From: Sutterella sp.
Lineage (GTDB): Bacteria > Pseudomonadota > Gammaproteobacteria > Burkholderiales > Burkholderiaceae_F
Length of the DNA stretch: 64,000 bases
NCBI GenBank assembly: GCA_019418605.1
Contig: DYBN01000014.1
Location: 46,665 to 110,664 of the forward strand
Reading direction: 5' to 3'
The stretch's first letter is position 1; every line of letters begins with the position of its first letter. The position numbers and the translations under genes were made by a program. Below, piece by piece: positions 8,509-17,247 of this stretch. The notes beneath the pieces are model-generated. The model did not search any database, was not told the DNA's origin, and saw only the letters and a program-made list of their open reading frames with translations.

Positions 8509-9457
8509 TCAGGTCTGGGAGTCGCTCAACATCTGCCCGCTCGGGGGCTGCTCGATGGGCTCGACCTCGTTTCCGATCGATCGGGGCCTGACGTCTGCGC
8601 TTCTTGGCTTTGACGGGCCGATGCAAAACTCCATTGACTGCGTGGCCTCGCGCGACTTCGTGCTTGAGCTTGCCTCGGCCATGGCCCAGACGGCCAACAC
8701 GATGAGCCGCACGGCGCTAGACCTCTACAACTGGTCGACGCCCGAGTACGGCTACATCGAAGTCGACGACAGCTGTGCGGTGTGCTCTTCGATCATGCCG
8801 CAAAAGAAAAATCCCTTCACGCTCGAGCACGTCAAGGCCAAGGCGACGCACCTCGAGGGCTTTCTGATCTCGATTTTCAACGGCATGAAAAACGTGATCT
8901 TCTCGCACTGCCGCGACATCAGCGTGGAGACGCCGCGCTACTTCTGGAGCGCCATGCAGGAGAGGGAGGCCGACTTTGCGCTTTTAAACGTCACGATGAA
9001 GACGCTCTCGGTCAAGCCCGAAAAGATGCTCGCAAACGCCCGCCGCAACTTCTGCACGGTGACCGAACTTGCCAACTACCTCGTGCGCCACGACGGCGTC
9101 TCCTTTAGAGAAACCCACGAGATCATCGCCGACGTCGTGGGCAACATGTGCGAGAGGGGGGTGACGAGCGAAGACATCGACGCGGCCGCCATTGACGAGG
9201 TCTCAACACGGCTTTTTGGCTTCAAAACCAAATTGACCGACGCGCTCGTGCGCGAGGCGCTTGACCCCTGCCGCGTCGTCAATGAAAAGAGCGCCATCGG
9301 CGGCACGGCTCCCGACGAGGTGAGCCGCCAGCTTGATTTGATCGAGCGAGGGGTCGCAGCCGACGAGATTCTTCTTGCGCAGCGAGAAGAGGGCGTGGGC
9401 GAAGCCCGCCAAGCGCTCGACGAGGCGGTCGACGCGCTCATTGCGCGCAACCCGTAG
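8507..9457 (+). pseudogene. argH: Argininosuccinate lyase-like, 3' part
   Basis: About 316 codons continuing the argH-like frame after the insertion: QVWESLNICPLGG, then the ArgH-like GSTSFPIDRG segment and the superfamily signature SSIMPQKKNP, which carries the catalytic serine loop. The C-terminal part looks complete to the stop at 9455-9457. An internal ATG at 8555 could initiate translation, but the product would lack the N-terminal half of the active site, and active sites in this fold are built from three subunits, so no activity is expected. The dcu-like remnant follows 206 bases downstream. Confidence 0.88.
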
Positions 9458-9663
9458 CGCAAAGGGGCGGCAGCGCAAAGTCCGCGCGCGGGGCGGCGGG
9501 GCAAAAACAAAGAAACATAAGTTCCCCACACCGTTGACCCGCGCCGGGCGCGCCCCTTGTTTCACAAAGAGCAAAAAAGGAAAAAAAGCGGGCATTCGGG
9601 CGATCAGGGCGCAGCGCGTGACGCCATGCAAGCGCCCGCTCCAACCCCCAAGGGAGAAAAACC

Positions 9664-9786
9664 ATGTTTTTTGCCGAATTCTGCATCGTGATCCTTGCCA
9701 TGATCCTGGGCGCGCGCTTTGGCGGCGTTTTCTTCGGCATGGCGGGCAGCATCGGGCTCATGCTGCTTATTCTTATGGCTCTTCGG
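9664..9786 (+). pseudogene. Dcu-type C4-dicarboxylate transporter, N-terminal remnant
   Basis: A good ribosome binding site (AAGGGAGAAAAACC) precedes about 40 codons reading MFFAEFCIVILAMILGARF and then GGVFFGMAGSIGLMLLIL. This resembles the first two helices of DcuA/DcuB anaerobic fumarate-succinate exchangers, which start with a hydrophobic helix followed by LGARxGG. The frame then enters ISL3-type sequence. No later part of a Dcu protein occurs before the next gene, so the body of the gene seems deleted. A fumarate transporter beside a fumarate-producing lyase makes metabolic sense. The Dcu call is by short-range resemblance only. Confidence 0.65.
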
Positions 9787-11120
9787 GTATATGTGTGGAA
9801 GATCCGGATAGGGGATTATGCCGCCAAGGCCTGTATTTGCGGGCGATTCGGCAGCGGAATCTCAAGGTTAGAACATATCAGCATGACCATGGCGATTAAA
9901 CTGTCGGTATTGCGGAATCCCCTATCCTTTCGTATGATTAGCTGAATTTTCGAGTTTGTGGCTTCAACGCGAGCGTTGTTGACGCGGTAGCGCAGGGCGT
10001 TAAGAATTCCCTGCTCGTGTCGTCGGATCTTCTTTGCCAGGTCGATGACGACGGGAATGCGGGAGGGCGTGGCTTTGAAATACCAGCTCTTGAGCTCCGC
10101 CGCGGCTTCCTCGGCATCGGGCAGACGCAGGATGTTGCGCAGCATCTCCTTGTGTTGGTAGACGCGATAGAGCTTGGGCTCCTTGCTCTGGATGAGCGCC
10201 AGAGTCGCGTTCTGCCTTGCCGTGAGGTTCTCGGGGGCCTTGCCCAGAGCGTAGAGGGCGCCCTTGACGGCATCGGCCAGCTTTTTGGTTAGCTTGCCAT
10301 CCTCTTTGTGCTTGGCGGCCGCGGCCTTGCCCTCGGCCTTCTGCGCCTGGCGCTGCAGGGCTTCCGCCTCCTTGCGCCGTTGCTGCCATATCTGGCGCCG
10401 AAACTCATTGACCACCTCATTGGCCCAGCCAACGACATGAAACGGGTCGGTGCATCGGATGGCCTGGGGAGCGTACTCCGCGATGCAGGAATCGATCCAC
10501 CTTGCGCCGTCCCCGCTGATTGTTTTGATGCTGGCGCGCTGCTTTTGCGTGAGCTACTCGAAGAACTTGCTGAAGACGGCCTTGCCGTGGCCCGGATGGG
10601 CCCAAACAACCGTGTTGGTGTCGTGGTTGACGACGACCGTGATGTAGCTGTGCCCCTTGCGGTGGCTGGTCTCATCAACGCCAATGTTGACGAGGTTGTC
10701 AAGCCGGCAGCAGGGGTCCAGGGGTCGGGTTCGATCTCGTCGAGCGTGCGCCGCACGCATCGGCCAATGGTCTTCCAATCGACCTGCAGGTAGGCGGACG
10801 CGGCGGTGGTCGTGAGCTCCTTGGAGAGCCATGCGGCCGTGAAGTCGAACTGCTTGGTGAAGCGGGACTCGGGAAAAGCCCACGGAACGGAGGCGGTCAC
10901 CACGCCGTGTTCGGGACAAATAACGCGGTGCGTCGGGGCCCGCAAATACACAATCAGGCCGCCCCAGTCCAGAGAGCGCCAGAGGCGGGGCTCGGCGGAG
11001 TTGCCATTGTCGTAGTGCTTGCAAACGCGGCCGCAATGAGGGCAGAGATGGCTCTTGCGTATATAGGGCCGGACGTCAAGGGTGAGGGTGGAAACGCCGA
11101 AGGCGGCTGTTGAGGTCGTC
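9777..11120 (-). mobile_element. Decayed ISL3-family insertion sequence
   Basis: The left edge begins GGCTCTTCGGGTATATGTG, resembling ISL3-family terminal repeats (GGCTCTT...), exactly where the dcu frame breaks. The opposite terminal repeat is not visible near 11100-11200, and the transposase N-terminus also looks cut. The element probably lost its right end together with the rest of dcu. The right boundary given is approximate. Confidence 0.7.
9816..11110 (-). pseudogene. ISL3-family transposase, frameshifted and with an internal stop
   Basis: Read on the minus strand, the N-terminal zinc-ribbon region is clear: LTLDVRPYIRKSHLCPHCGR, then the HRVICPEHGVV Cys/His segment and an HTH-like stretch. 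The frame shifts near 10,705-10,730 into NIGVDETSHRKGHSYITVVV (the first catalytic Asp region), hits a TAG at about 10,551-10,553 after KFFE, and continues in the same frame through ISGDGARWIDSCIAEYAP (second Asp region). It then runs to the family C-terminal block ARVEATNSKIQLIIRK, ending at 9816. Two lesions and a missing N-terminus mean it cannot make an active enzyme. Confidence 0.85.
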
Positions 11121-11132
11121 TTCCCGTCGCAA

Positions 11133-11190
11133 AAGCGCCGACCTCTCCGAAAGCGTTTAACCTTCGGAGAGGCGGCGCTTTGAGTTTTGG
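11133..11190 (+). terminator. Strong hairpin, probable former dcu terminator
   Basis: Stem AAGCGCCG/CGGCGCTT plus CCTCTCCGAA/TTCGGAGAGG with one bulged A and an 11-base loop (11133-11180), followed by TGAGTTTT. Its place just beyond the ISL3 remnant suggests it terminated the argH-dcu transcript before the deletion. It could also act on the minus strand, where TTTT follows. Confidence 0.65.
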
Positions 11191-11317
11191 AAAAGCTGCC
11201 GCGGACCGCAAGGAGCGGGCTTTGCACAGGGCACCTCGCGCAAGGCCCTGCACAAGACCATCAAAGAAGAACATCAAAGGCTTTGCCGACTTTCAAGTCG
11301 GCAAAAAGGGAGACGGC

Positions 11318-12382
11318 ATGCGGCGCGACAACATCCTTCGGCATCTCTTTCGCTCGCGCACGGAGGTGTTTCTTGCGCTTGCCCGCACGCGAAGCTTTAC
11401 GGCGACGGCAAGACGCCTGCGCATGAGCCAGTCGTCCGTCTCGCGGGCCGTCGCCGAACTCGAGCGCGACCTCGGCGTGGCCTTGATCGAGCACGACGTG
11501 CGTCCTCTGCGCCTGACGCCCAAGGGAGCGTATTTGCGAAAGCTCCTGTCTGACGAGTACGAGCGCTTAAGCGCCGGGCTCTCGGGCTTTTCGAGCCTTC
11601 AGCCCTCCTCGGGGCCGCTTCGCGTAGGCATTGTCGAGAGCGTGGCGCGCGTGTTGGGGCACGAGTTGACGAAAACCTTTGCGGGAAGCTGCAGCGCCGT
11701 GACGATTCTCACGGGGATTGCGCAGTACCTGCTGCGGCTTTTGGACGAAAACGAAATCGACGTGATGATCTGCTCCGACCCCTTTGCCGCCCGCGGGGAC
11801 CTTGAAAGGCGATTTCTTCTGCGCGAGCCCTCGATCGTGCTGATGCCCTCTGAGCCTAGCGCAGCGCTTGGAAGTGCGTTTGCCGACGAGAGCGCCCTTT
11901 CCTGGGAGACGCTTCAAAACCTCGCGCTTCCCATGATTCGCTACCACCGCAACAATTCGGGCGGCAGGCTTGAAGAAAAGCTCTTTAACGACCTGGGGCT
12001 CTCCTTTGAGAGCGAGCTTGAAGTCGACGTCAACGAGCTTTTGCTGACCTTCGTGCGCGAGGGACGCGGCTGGACCATCACGCGGCCCACGTCGCTTGTG
12101 CAGCACCCGGAGCTTTTGGAAGGCGTGAGGGTGCTCCCCATGCCGGAGCCCGTCGTCTCGCGCGAACTCTTTGTCATGACGCGAAAGGCCGAGGTGCCCG
12201 CGCTCTTTGAGCGCGTGGTCGCAAGCGCCGCCCGCGCCGCGGCCGACGCTTTGGTGCCGCAGTTTGCCAAGTACGCTTCCTGGGTCAACGACTACGTCTT
12301 CTACCTTGATCCCGACGATCCCAAAATAGAGCGGCGCATGGCTGCGGGAAGCGGCCTTGCAAGCCGCGTGTTCATTTTGTAG
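11318..12382 (+). CDS. LysR-family transcriptional regulator
   Basis: A 354-residue protein with the LysR layout. An N-terminal winged helix-turn-helix (VFLALARTRSFTATARRLRM, then SQSSVSRAVAELERDLG, about residues 13-50) is followed by a periplasmic-binding-protein-like effector domain. The ATG at 11318 has GGGAG six bases upstream; the open frame extends 46 codons upstream but that part is not LysR-like. The protein is slightly longer than the usual 300-330 residues because of the C-terminal tail. It lies downstream of the broken argH-dcu genes on the same strand and might once have regulated them; this is only positional inference. Confidence 0.9.
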   Translation: MRRDNILRHLFRSRTEVFLALARTRSFTATARRLRMSQSSVSRAVAELERDLGVALIEHDVRPLRLTPKGAYLRKLLSDEYERLSAGLSGFSSLQPSSGPLRVGIVESVARVLGHELTKTFAGSCSAVTILTGIAQYLLRLLDENEIDVMICSDPFAARGDLERRFLLREPSIVLMPSEPSAALGSAFADESALSWETLQNLALPMIRYHRNNSGGRLEEKLFNDLGLSFESELEVDVNELLLTFVREGRGWTITRPTSLVQHPELLEGVRVLPMPEPVVSRELFVMTRKAEVPALFERVVASAARAAADALVPQFAKYASWVNDYVFYLDPDDPKIERRMAAGSGLASRVFIL

Positions 12383-12387
12383 CTTTC

Positions 12388-12963
12388 TCAGGATTCTTTC
12401 CTTGAGCCGGCGGCGGTTTTGTCCCTGCCCGCAGCCGCAGGCATGGCCCGCCGCACGAGCTTGACGGCAACAAAGGCGCAAAGCGCCCCCACGGCCGCGC
12501 CGGCGAGAATATCGCTTGGAAAATGCACGAAGAGGTACATGCGCGAGAGGGCCATGAGGACGGCAAAAAAGAGCGCCGCGGCTCCGGCCTTGGGATAAAA
12601 CCAGGCGAGCGCGCAGGCGGCGGCAAAGGCGCTCGTGGTGTGTCCCGACGGGAAGGAAAAGTCGGGCGGGCAGGCAATGAGCGAAACGTCGGCCACAAGG
12701 TCGCACGGCCGCAGGCGCTCAATCAGGGGCTTGAGCGTGAGGTTGCAGACAAGGTAGCCAAAAAGAAGCGCCGCGAGCATCGAAACACCCGCCCTGCGGC
12801 TTGCGCGAACAACGACGAGCACCAGCGCAAGCGCAATCCAGATGAAGCCGAAGTCGCCCAGGCGGCTCACGGCAACGAGCACGGTTTCGGCTGAAGGGTG
12901 CGAGAGCGCTTCTCTGAGAGCCTCAAGAAAGCCAAGCTCAAGAGCGAGGTGGTCGGAGAGCAT
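12388..12963 (-). CDS. PAP2-family membrane phosphatase
   Basis: A 191-residue membrane protein with all three PAP2 phosphatase motifs: KPLIERLRP, PSGHTTS and SRMYLFVHFPSD (catalytic His residues in the last two). Such enzymes dephosphorylate undecaprenyl diphosphate, phosphatidic acid or related lipids on the periplasmic face. About five membrane helices are visible. The start at 12963 (MLSDHLALELGF) is a judgement; the frame is open upstream to 13104 but that part is not conserved-looking. The stop lies 5 bases from the convergent LysR stop. Confidence 0.85.
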   Translation of the reverse strand: MLSDHLALELGFLEALREALSHPSAETVLVAVSRLGDFGFIWIALALVLVVVRASRRAGVSMLAALLFGYLVCNLTLKPLIERLRPCDLVADVSLIACPPDFSFPSGHTTSAFAAACALAWFYPKAGAAALFFAVLMALSRMYLFVHFPSDILAGAAVGALCAFVAVKLVRRAMPAAAGRDKTAAGSRKES

Positions 12964-13111
12964 GCGAAGGGGAAAGAAGACGATGGAAGTCAACGAAGCT
13001 GACGGCCATTTTGACACGAAAAAGCAACGGGCCCCGTCGCCCCTAAATTTATTTGTACGCGAACAAATTAAAAGCTTGTTTCTGAACCTCAACATTGCGG
13101 CCAAGGCAACG

Positions 13112-13154
13112 AAAAAAGCGGCGCTGTCTGCCGCTTGAGACAGACTACGCCGCT
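13112..13154 (-). terminator. Rho-independent terminator of the HD-domain gene
   Basis: On the minus strand the stem AGCGGCG/CGCCGCT with an inner GTCTG/CAGAC stem (13117-13154) is followed by six T. It lies 33 bases after the stop of the Tat-exported HD-domain gene. Confidence 0.85.
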
Positions 13155-13187
13155 AGTGTCGTTGTTTAATGATTTATATGTCGACTT

Positions 13188-14297
13188 TTAAGCTTCCTTC
13201 ACAATGCGCGCCACGTCCTTGGCAAAGGCATCCTTGCCCGAGCTTGAAAGCACGCCGTAGAGGTGCATGGCCGTGAGGTTTGCCATGGCGTAGTTGCGGA
13301 AAGCGTTGAGCTGCTGCGGATCGGTAAGGCCGTAGCTTTCCTTGGCAAGGTCCACGAGCGCCTTGGCCGTCCACTGACAGGCCGAAGTCGAGATCACGAA
13401 ATCGTGGTCCGCAAGATGCACGACCCAGCCCTCAATCCTGCGCGGCAGCGGCAGCGTCTGCCCGCCCTTGTCGATGAGCCCGTAGGCAACGGGGTCGACG
13501 CCAGCGATGATCGAGGCGGCTTTGAGCCATCCGACCACGAGCTTTTCGCCTGCGGCCGTGGCGGGATGCTCGTGCGCACAGGCCTGCGCCGTCACGACGG
13601 GGGCGGGCACCTTGCGGGCGATCGACTCGGCAATTGAAAGCACGTGGTGCTCGCCCGTGCCGGCAAGCGGCTGCTCCTTGCGGCAGCTATGGTCGTCCTG
13701 CCAGGCAAAGACCCAGGGCTTGTGCAGATCGTGGAGGATTTCGCCGCCCACGGCCGCATCGTAGTCAAGAACGAGGCCGTTGATGTCGCGGTAGTTCTTC
13801 ACGAGCGCCTGGGCCGAAACGACGTTGAGGGCCGTGTGCGTGGCAAGCCCCCCGGGGTAGGCGTGGTGGCTTGCGTAGCCCGAGCCAGGGGCGCTCCAGA
13901 AGGGCTGCGGACTTTTCTCGGGATTGGCAACCGGAGGAAAGAGGCTCGTGCGGGCTTCGTCGATGAGGCCCGCCTTTTTGAGCTTCGCGAGGCGCTCTGC
14001 CGCGTCGCCCTTTGCAATCGTGGGCGCGGGGTTCTCCAAAATCTCAAGCGCGGTGCTTCTCAACGCCCCGTCACGGATTTGCCCGGCGGCTTCGACGATG
14101 ACGCGGTAGGCCGCCTGCACGACGACGCTCTCGCGCGCCATGTCGACGTCGGTCATGGAAAGGATGTCCGAGAGCGAGCGCTGCGTCTTGGGGGCGGCTG
14201 CCAGGGCTTCAATATTAAACGTACTTGCGCACAAGCCAACGCCCGTGGCCAGAAGCGAGCCGCGAAGGAGAAACTCGCGGCGGGAAAGGTCAAACAT
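13188..14297 (-). CDS. Tat-exported HD-domain protein
   Basis: A 369-residue protein with a canonical twin-arginine signal, SRREFLLRGSLLATG (residues 5-19), and cleavage probably after ALAA near residue 34. The mature part holds HD-phosphohydrolase-like metal ligands: His154 (LATHTALN), His189-Asp190 (EILHDLHKPW), later His residues in CAHEHPA and a further Asp in VVHLADHDF. HD proteins cleave phosphate esters of nucleotides and normally act in the cytoplasm, so export folded by Tat is odd and suggests metal loading before export. Substrate is unknown. It is a single gene with its own terminator downstream. The HD assignment is by motif, not by full alignment. Confidence 0.75.
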   Translation of the reverse strand: MFDLSRREFLLRGSLLATGVGLCASTFNIEALAAAPKTQRSLSDILSMTDVDMARESVVVQAAYRVIVEAAGQIRDGALRSTALEILENPAPTIAKGDAAERLAKLKKAGLIDEARTSLFPPVANPEKSPQPFWSAPGSGYASHHAYPGGLATHTALNVVSAQALVKNYRDINGLVLDYDAAVGGEILHDLHKPWVFAWQDDHSCRKEQPLAGTGEHHVLSIAESIARKVPAPVVTAQACAHEHPATAAGEKLVVGWLKAASIIAGVDPVAYGLIDKGGQTLPLPRRIEGWVVHLADHDFVISTSACQWTAKALVDLAKESYGLTDPQQLNAFRNYAMANLTAMHLYGVLSSSGKDAFAKDVARIVKEA

Positions 14298-14517
14298 GGG
14301 ATCCTCAAAACGTGGTCAATGTCAGGATGGTCAAACAATTTGCGAAGACGCACGGCTCAAAGTGCATCTTTTTCGCAAGGCGTATTGTTCTCTTTCGATG
14401 TGTCAGGGACGCGACACTTTGATGACGAAAGCATGAAGCCTTCATGGCAGTTTGACGACAGGCCAAAGGGACCAATGTCTGCGTGCGTAAAAGGCTTCAT
14501 GCGGGCTTTAAAAAGTT

Positions 14518-15804
14518 TCACGAAGATCGAAACAGGTGCTTGCGGCAGATCACCACGGCAGGAATGACGGCAAGAAGCGCGCCTGCGACCATCACGGCGG
14601 CAAGAAAGAGGATTTCATCGCCCCCGATGTCGGGCGCCATCGCAATCCCCGTGCGTGCGCCGATGGCCTGCCCCGCTAGAAAGGAAAACAGAGTGCCGAC
14701 AAAGAGCGCTGCGATGCTTGCCGCGGCAATGGCGCTTTCAATGGCGCACCACACGGCCGTGAGCACGTAGCGGCGCGGCGCGCCCATCGTGCGCAGCAGC
14801 TGCAAGTCCTTTTCCCGGAGCCTTGCGAGCACAAAGCCCGTTAAGAGCGCTGCGGCAAGCGACGTAGCGACCGAACTTGCAGCAAAGGTCTTCAAGGCGG
14901 CCGCGGCCGCAGCAAAAACCGAGAAAAGCTCAAGGAGCGCCTCTCCCGTAAAGACCGCCATGACGTTGACGACGCTCCCGTCGGGAGCAATGGCCGACGT
15001 TTTTAGAAGGTGCTGACGGATGCGGTAGGCTGAGGCCACGCTCGAGGGCTTGACGACAATGGCCGAAGCCCCGGGCAGCGCTTCAAGCGGTCCTTCCATC
15101 CAGGCTTCAATGGCGGGGAGCGCCTCTGTGCCCGCATCGGCATTGTCTTCAGCATGTTTCTCTGCGTGACCTCCTGCAGCAGCGCCTCCCTTAGCAACCC
15201 CTCCGTGCATGGACCACAAGGTCGAGATGGGAATCAAAACGGCCCGATCCCAGGGTGTGCCCGTGGGCGGCAGGATGCCCACCACCGTAAAGGATTCTTT
15301 GTGCGCATGCGAGAGCGCCGTCGCCCCGTGCGAGGGGCTAAAAGCATCGCCCAGGGAAAATCCAGCGGCGGCTCCCGCCACCGCCTCCATGGGGGCGGCA
15401 AAGGGGCGCCCCTCGCGCATCCGCCGCTCTCCGTTTTGCGTGACAAAGGCGATCGTCGTGCCCACAAGTGGAGAGCCCGCAACGCTGTCGCCGAAGGCAA
15501 GCGGCGCAGCCCAGGCCGCGTCTTCGGGCTTTTTCGAGAGGTCCCTTAAAACCGGCATCGGCACAAGCCCCAGCATTTCGTCGCGCAGATACACGGTGCC
15601 AAGCAACAGCGCCGAGCGGCTTCCCTTTGCTCCAACCAAGATGTCAAACTGATCGGCCGCGCGAATCGAGGATTCGCGCACCATGCGCTCGGTCTGAATG
15701 ACGCTGCAGGCAACCGAGAGCGCAAGGCAAAGGAGCGCCGTGAGCCCCCAGAAGATGCCGCGGCACTGCCGCAATTCGCCTTTTAAAAACAAGAAGACGT
15801 TCAT
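14518..15804 (-). CDS. FtsX/MacB-type ABC transporter permease
   Basis: A 428-residue protein with one N-terminal membrane helix (about 16-35), a large periplasmic domain, and three C-terminal helices. This is the MacB/LolC/FtsX arrangement used for mechanotransmission rather than classical import. The periplasmic part contains a His/Glu/Asp-rich insert (near HAEKHAEDNADAG) that may bind metal. The ATG at 15804 overlaps the ATPase stop by ATGA, so the genes are coupled. The operon order is exported protein, ATPase, permease. Substrate is unknown. Confidence 0.85.
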   Translation of the reverse strand: MNVFLFLKGELRQCRGIFWGLTALLCLALSVACSVIQTERMVRESSIRAADQFDILVGAKGSRSALLLGTVYLRDEMLGLVPMPVLRDLSKKPEDAAWAAPLAFGDSVAGSPLVGTTIAFVTQNGERRMREGRPFAAPMEAVAGAAAGFSLGDAFSPSHGATALSHAHKESFTVVGILPPTGTPWDRAVLIPISTLWSMHGGVAKGGAAAGGHAEKHAEDNADAGTEALPAIEAWMEGPLEALPGASAIVVKPSSVASAYRIRQHLLKTSAIAPDGSVVNVMAVFTGEALLELFSVFAAAAAALKTFAASSVATSLAAALLTGFVLARLREKDLQLLRTMGAPRRYVLTAVWCAIESAIAAASIAALFVGTLFSFLAGQAIGARTGIAMAPDIGGDEILFLAAVMVAGALLAVIPAVVICRKHLFRSS

Positions 15805-16589
15805 GGCGCGGCTCCGGAAGATGTGGTTTCGTTTTTGGGCGCCGCCATGGGTTGCGGGGCTCGCAGCCAGCTCCACACGCCGTGCTCCATTTTCCCGCGC
15901 AGGGCAAAGGTCTCCGCGAGCGCCTCATCGTGCGTGACCACAATGAGCGTGGCGGCAAGATTTTTGGCAGCGCTGCGCAGGGCCTCTGCCACGCGTTTTG
16001 CATTCGCTTCATCCAAACTTGCCGTGGGCTCGTCGGCAAAGATGACGCGCGGCCGCCCCATCAGCACGCGCGCAAGCGCCGTGCGCTGCATCTCTCCGCG
16101 CGAGAGTCTGCCTGCGCGCGTGTGCGCAGGCACGCCAAGTTCGTCCAAAAGGCTCGTTGCCCGCGCTTTGCTCTCTGTCGTGATGCGCCCGCGAAATGTT
16201 TCTGGAAGCAGCACGTTTTCAAGCGCCGAAAGGCCCTCCAAAAGCCCGAAGTCCTGGAAAAGGAACCCGCAGTTTTCTCCCCTCCAGGCGTCGCGCGCAG
16301 ATTCGCCAAGCGCGCTGATGTTTTCTCCCGCCCAGACGACGCGCCCCGTATCGGGCCGCGCCATGCCGCTTAAAACCCGCATGAGGCTCGTTTTCCCCGC
16401 ACCCGAAGACCCCGTGACGGCCACTTCGCTTGCAGCGGGAATTTGAAGCTCCTCAATTTGCAAAATCGTGCGCACGGCAAGGCCGTCGGCCGCCTTCCAG
16501 GAGAGGCCCCGGGCCTCAAGGTCCATGGGAGCTCGCGCCCCTGCAGTGCCGGCAGCGGGACCGGCGGTTTTCAAGGTCTCCTGCGTCAT
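15801..16589 (-). CDS. ABC transporter ATPase (MacB/LolD type)
   Basis: A 262-residue nucleotide-binding protein: Walker A GSSGAGKTS (about 60-68), signature LSRGEMQR, Walker B VIFADEPT and the switch His in THDEA. The LSRGEMQR and DEPTASLD sequences place it in the LolD/MacB/FtsE group, which pairs with FtsX-type permeases like the next gene. It overlaps both neighbours by four bases (ATGA), so the three genes form one translationally coupled operon. Confidence 0.93.
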   Translation of the reverse strand: MTQETLKTAGPAAGTAGARAPMDLEARGLSWKAADGLAVRTILQIEELQIPAASEVAVTGSSGAGKTSLMRVLSGMARPDTGRVVWAGENISALGESARDAWRGENCGFLFQDFGLLEGLSALENVLLPETFRGRITTESKARATSLLDELGVPAHTRAGRLSRGEMQRTALARVLMGRPRVIFADEPTASLDEANAKRVAEALRSAAKNLAATLIVVTHDEALAETFALRGKMEHGVWSWLRAPQPMAAPKNETTSSGAAP

Positions 16590-17041
16590 TTGATGACCTC
16601 GTAGTGCGCGTCAACAAGCCGCACAAGGCTCACAAACCCCGTTTCAGCATCCGTTTTGGAGCCAAGCTCCAACACGCCCGTGACTTCAATCGGGTGGTTG
16701 GCCTGCACGAAGTCGCCCTTGTTTTCGAGGTAGACGACGATGATCGAGTCGGGCCAGTCCTCGTCGCTATTGCAAAACGGGCACAGGCTCACGGGCGAGC
16801 GCGTGAGCACGAGAAAATCGGCGTCGGCCTTCAGGGGCGGAGCCATGAACCCGCGCACGGCCACGGTTTGGCCGTCAAGCGACTTCATCTTGTCGGAAAA
16901 CGTGAGCCCCAAAACGGAGCTCGGGCCATACATCTCGTCAAATCCAAGAAGGGCGGCGGCGTGGACTTTCCTGGGAGAAAGAAGCGCGGGCGCGGCAAGC
17001 GCCGCCAGAGAGCAGAGCAGGGTGCGTCGATGCAGGTTCAT
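16586..17041 (-). CDS. Exported small protein with CxxC motif, first gene of the ABC operon
   Basis: A 151-residue protein with an N-terminal export signal that starts with two Arg (MNLHRRTLLCSLAALAAPAL), possibly Tat-type. The mature domain carries VRGFMAPPL and FLVLTRSPVSLCPFCNSD with Cys87 and Cys90. Later GVLELGSKTDAETGFVSL suggests a small beta-barrel (OB-like) fold. The block recalls the DUF3299 group of exported proteins found with metal or lipoprotein ABC systems, but I cannot confirm family membership. It is coupled to the ATPase gene by an ATGA overlap and probably acts in the periplasm with the MacB-type permease. Confidence 0.7.
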   Translation of the reverse strand: MNLHRRTLLCSLAALAAPALLSPRKVHAAALLGFDEMYGPSSVLGLTFSDKMKSLDGQTVAVRGFMAPPLKADADFLVLTRSPVSLCPFCNSDEDWPDSIIVVYLENKGDFVQANHPIEVTGVLELGSKTDAETGFVSLVRLVDAHYEVIK

Positions 17042-17098
17042 GGGCGGGGACCGTAAGAGAAAGTGTCTGTGGAAACGAAGTCAAGAAGGGAAGGGGAG

Positions 17099-17147
17099 AA
17101 AAAAGCAGCGTGCGGAGCTTCGACGAAGCCGAAGACATCCGCACGCT
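17099..17147 (-). terminator. Rho-independent terminator of the alkaline phosphatase gene
   Basis: A perfect 10-bp stem AGCGTGCGGA/TCCGCACGCT (17107-17147) with an inner GCTTC/GAAGC stem, followed on the minus strand by GC and six T. It lies about 100 bases after the phosphatase stop. Confidence 0.85.
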
Positions 17148-17247
17148 ATGCACGCCAAAGAATCGGCAGATCAGGTCAAGCAAGGGGGTTGAGACAGCGT
17201 GCTTTGTTGGGCGCTGCCGCCGTCCCTTTGCTCTGAGATGGCCCGGA

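Noticed and set aside
10551..10730. Programmed frameshift in the ISL3 transposase
   Set aside because: There is also an in-frame TAG and a missing N-terminus, so decay is the simpler explanation.
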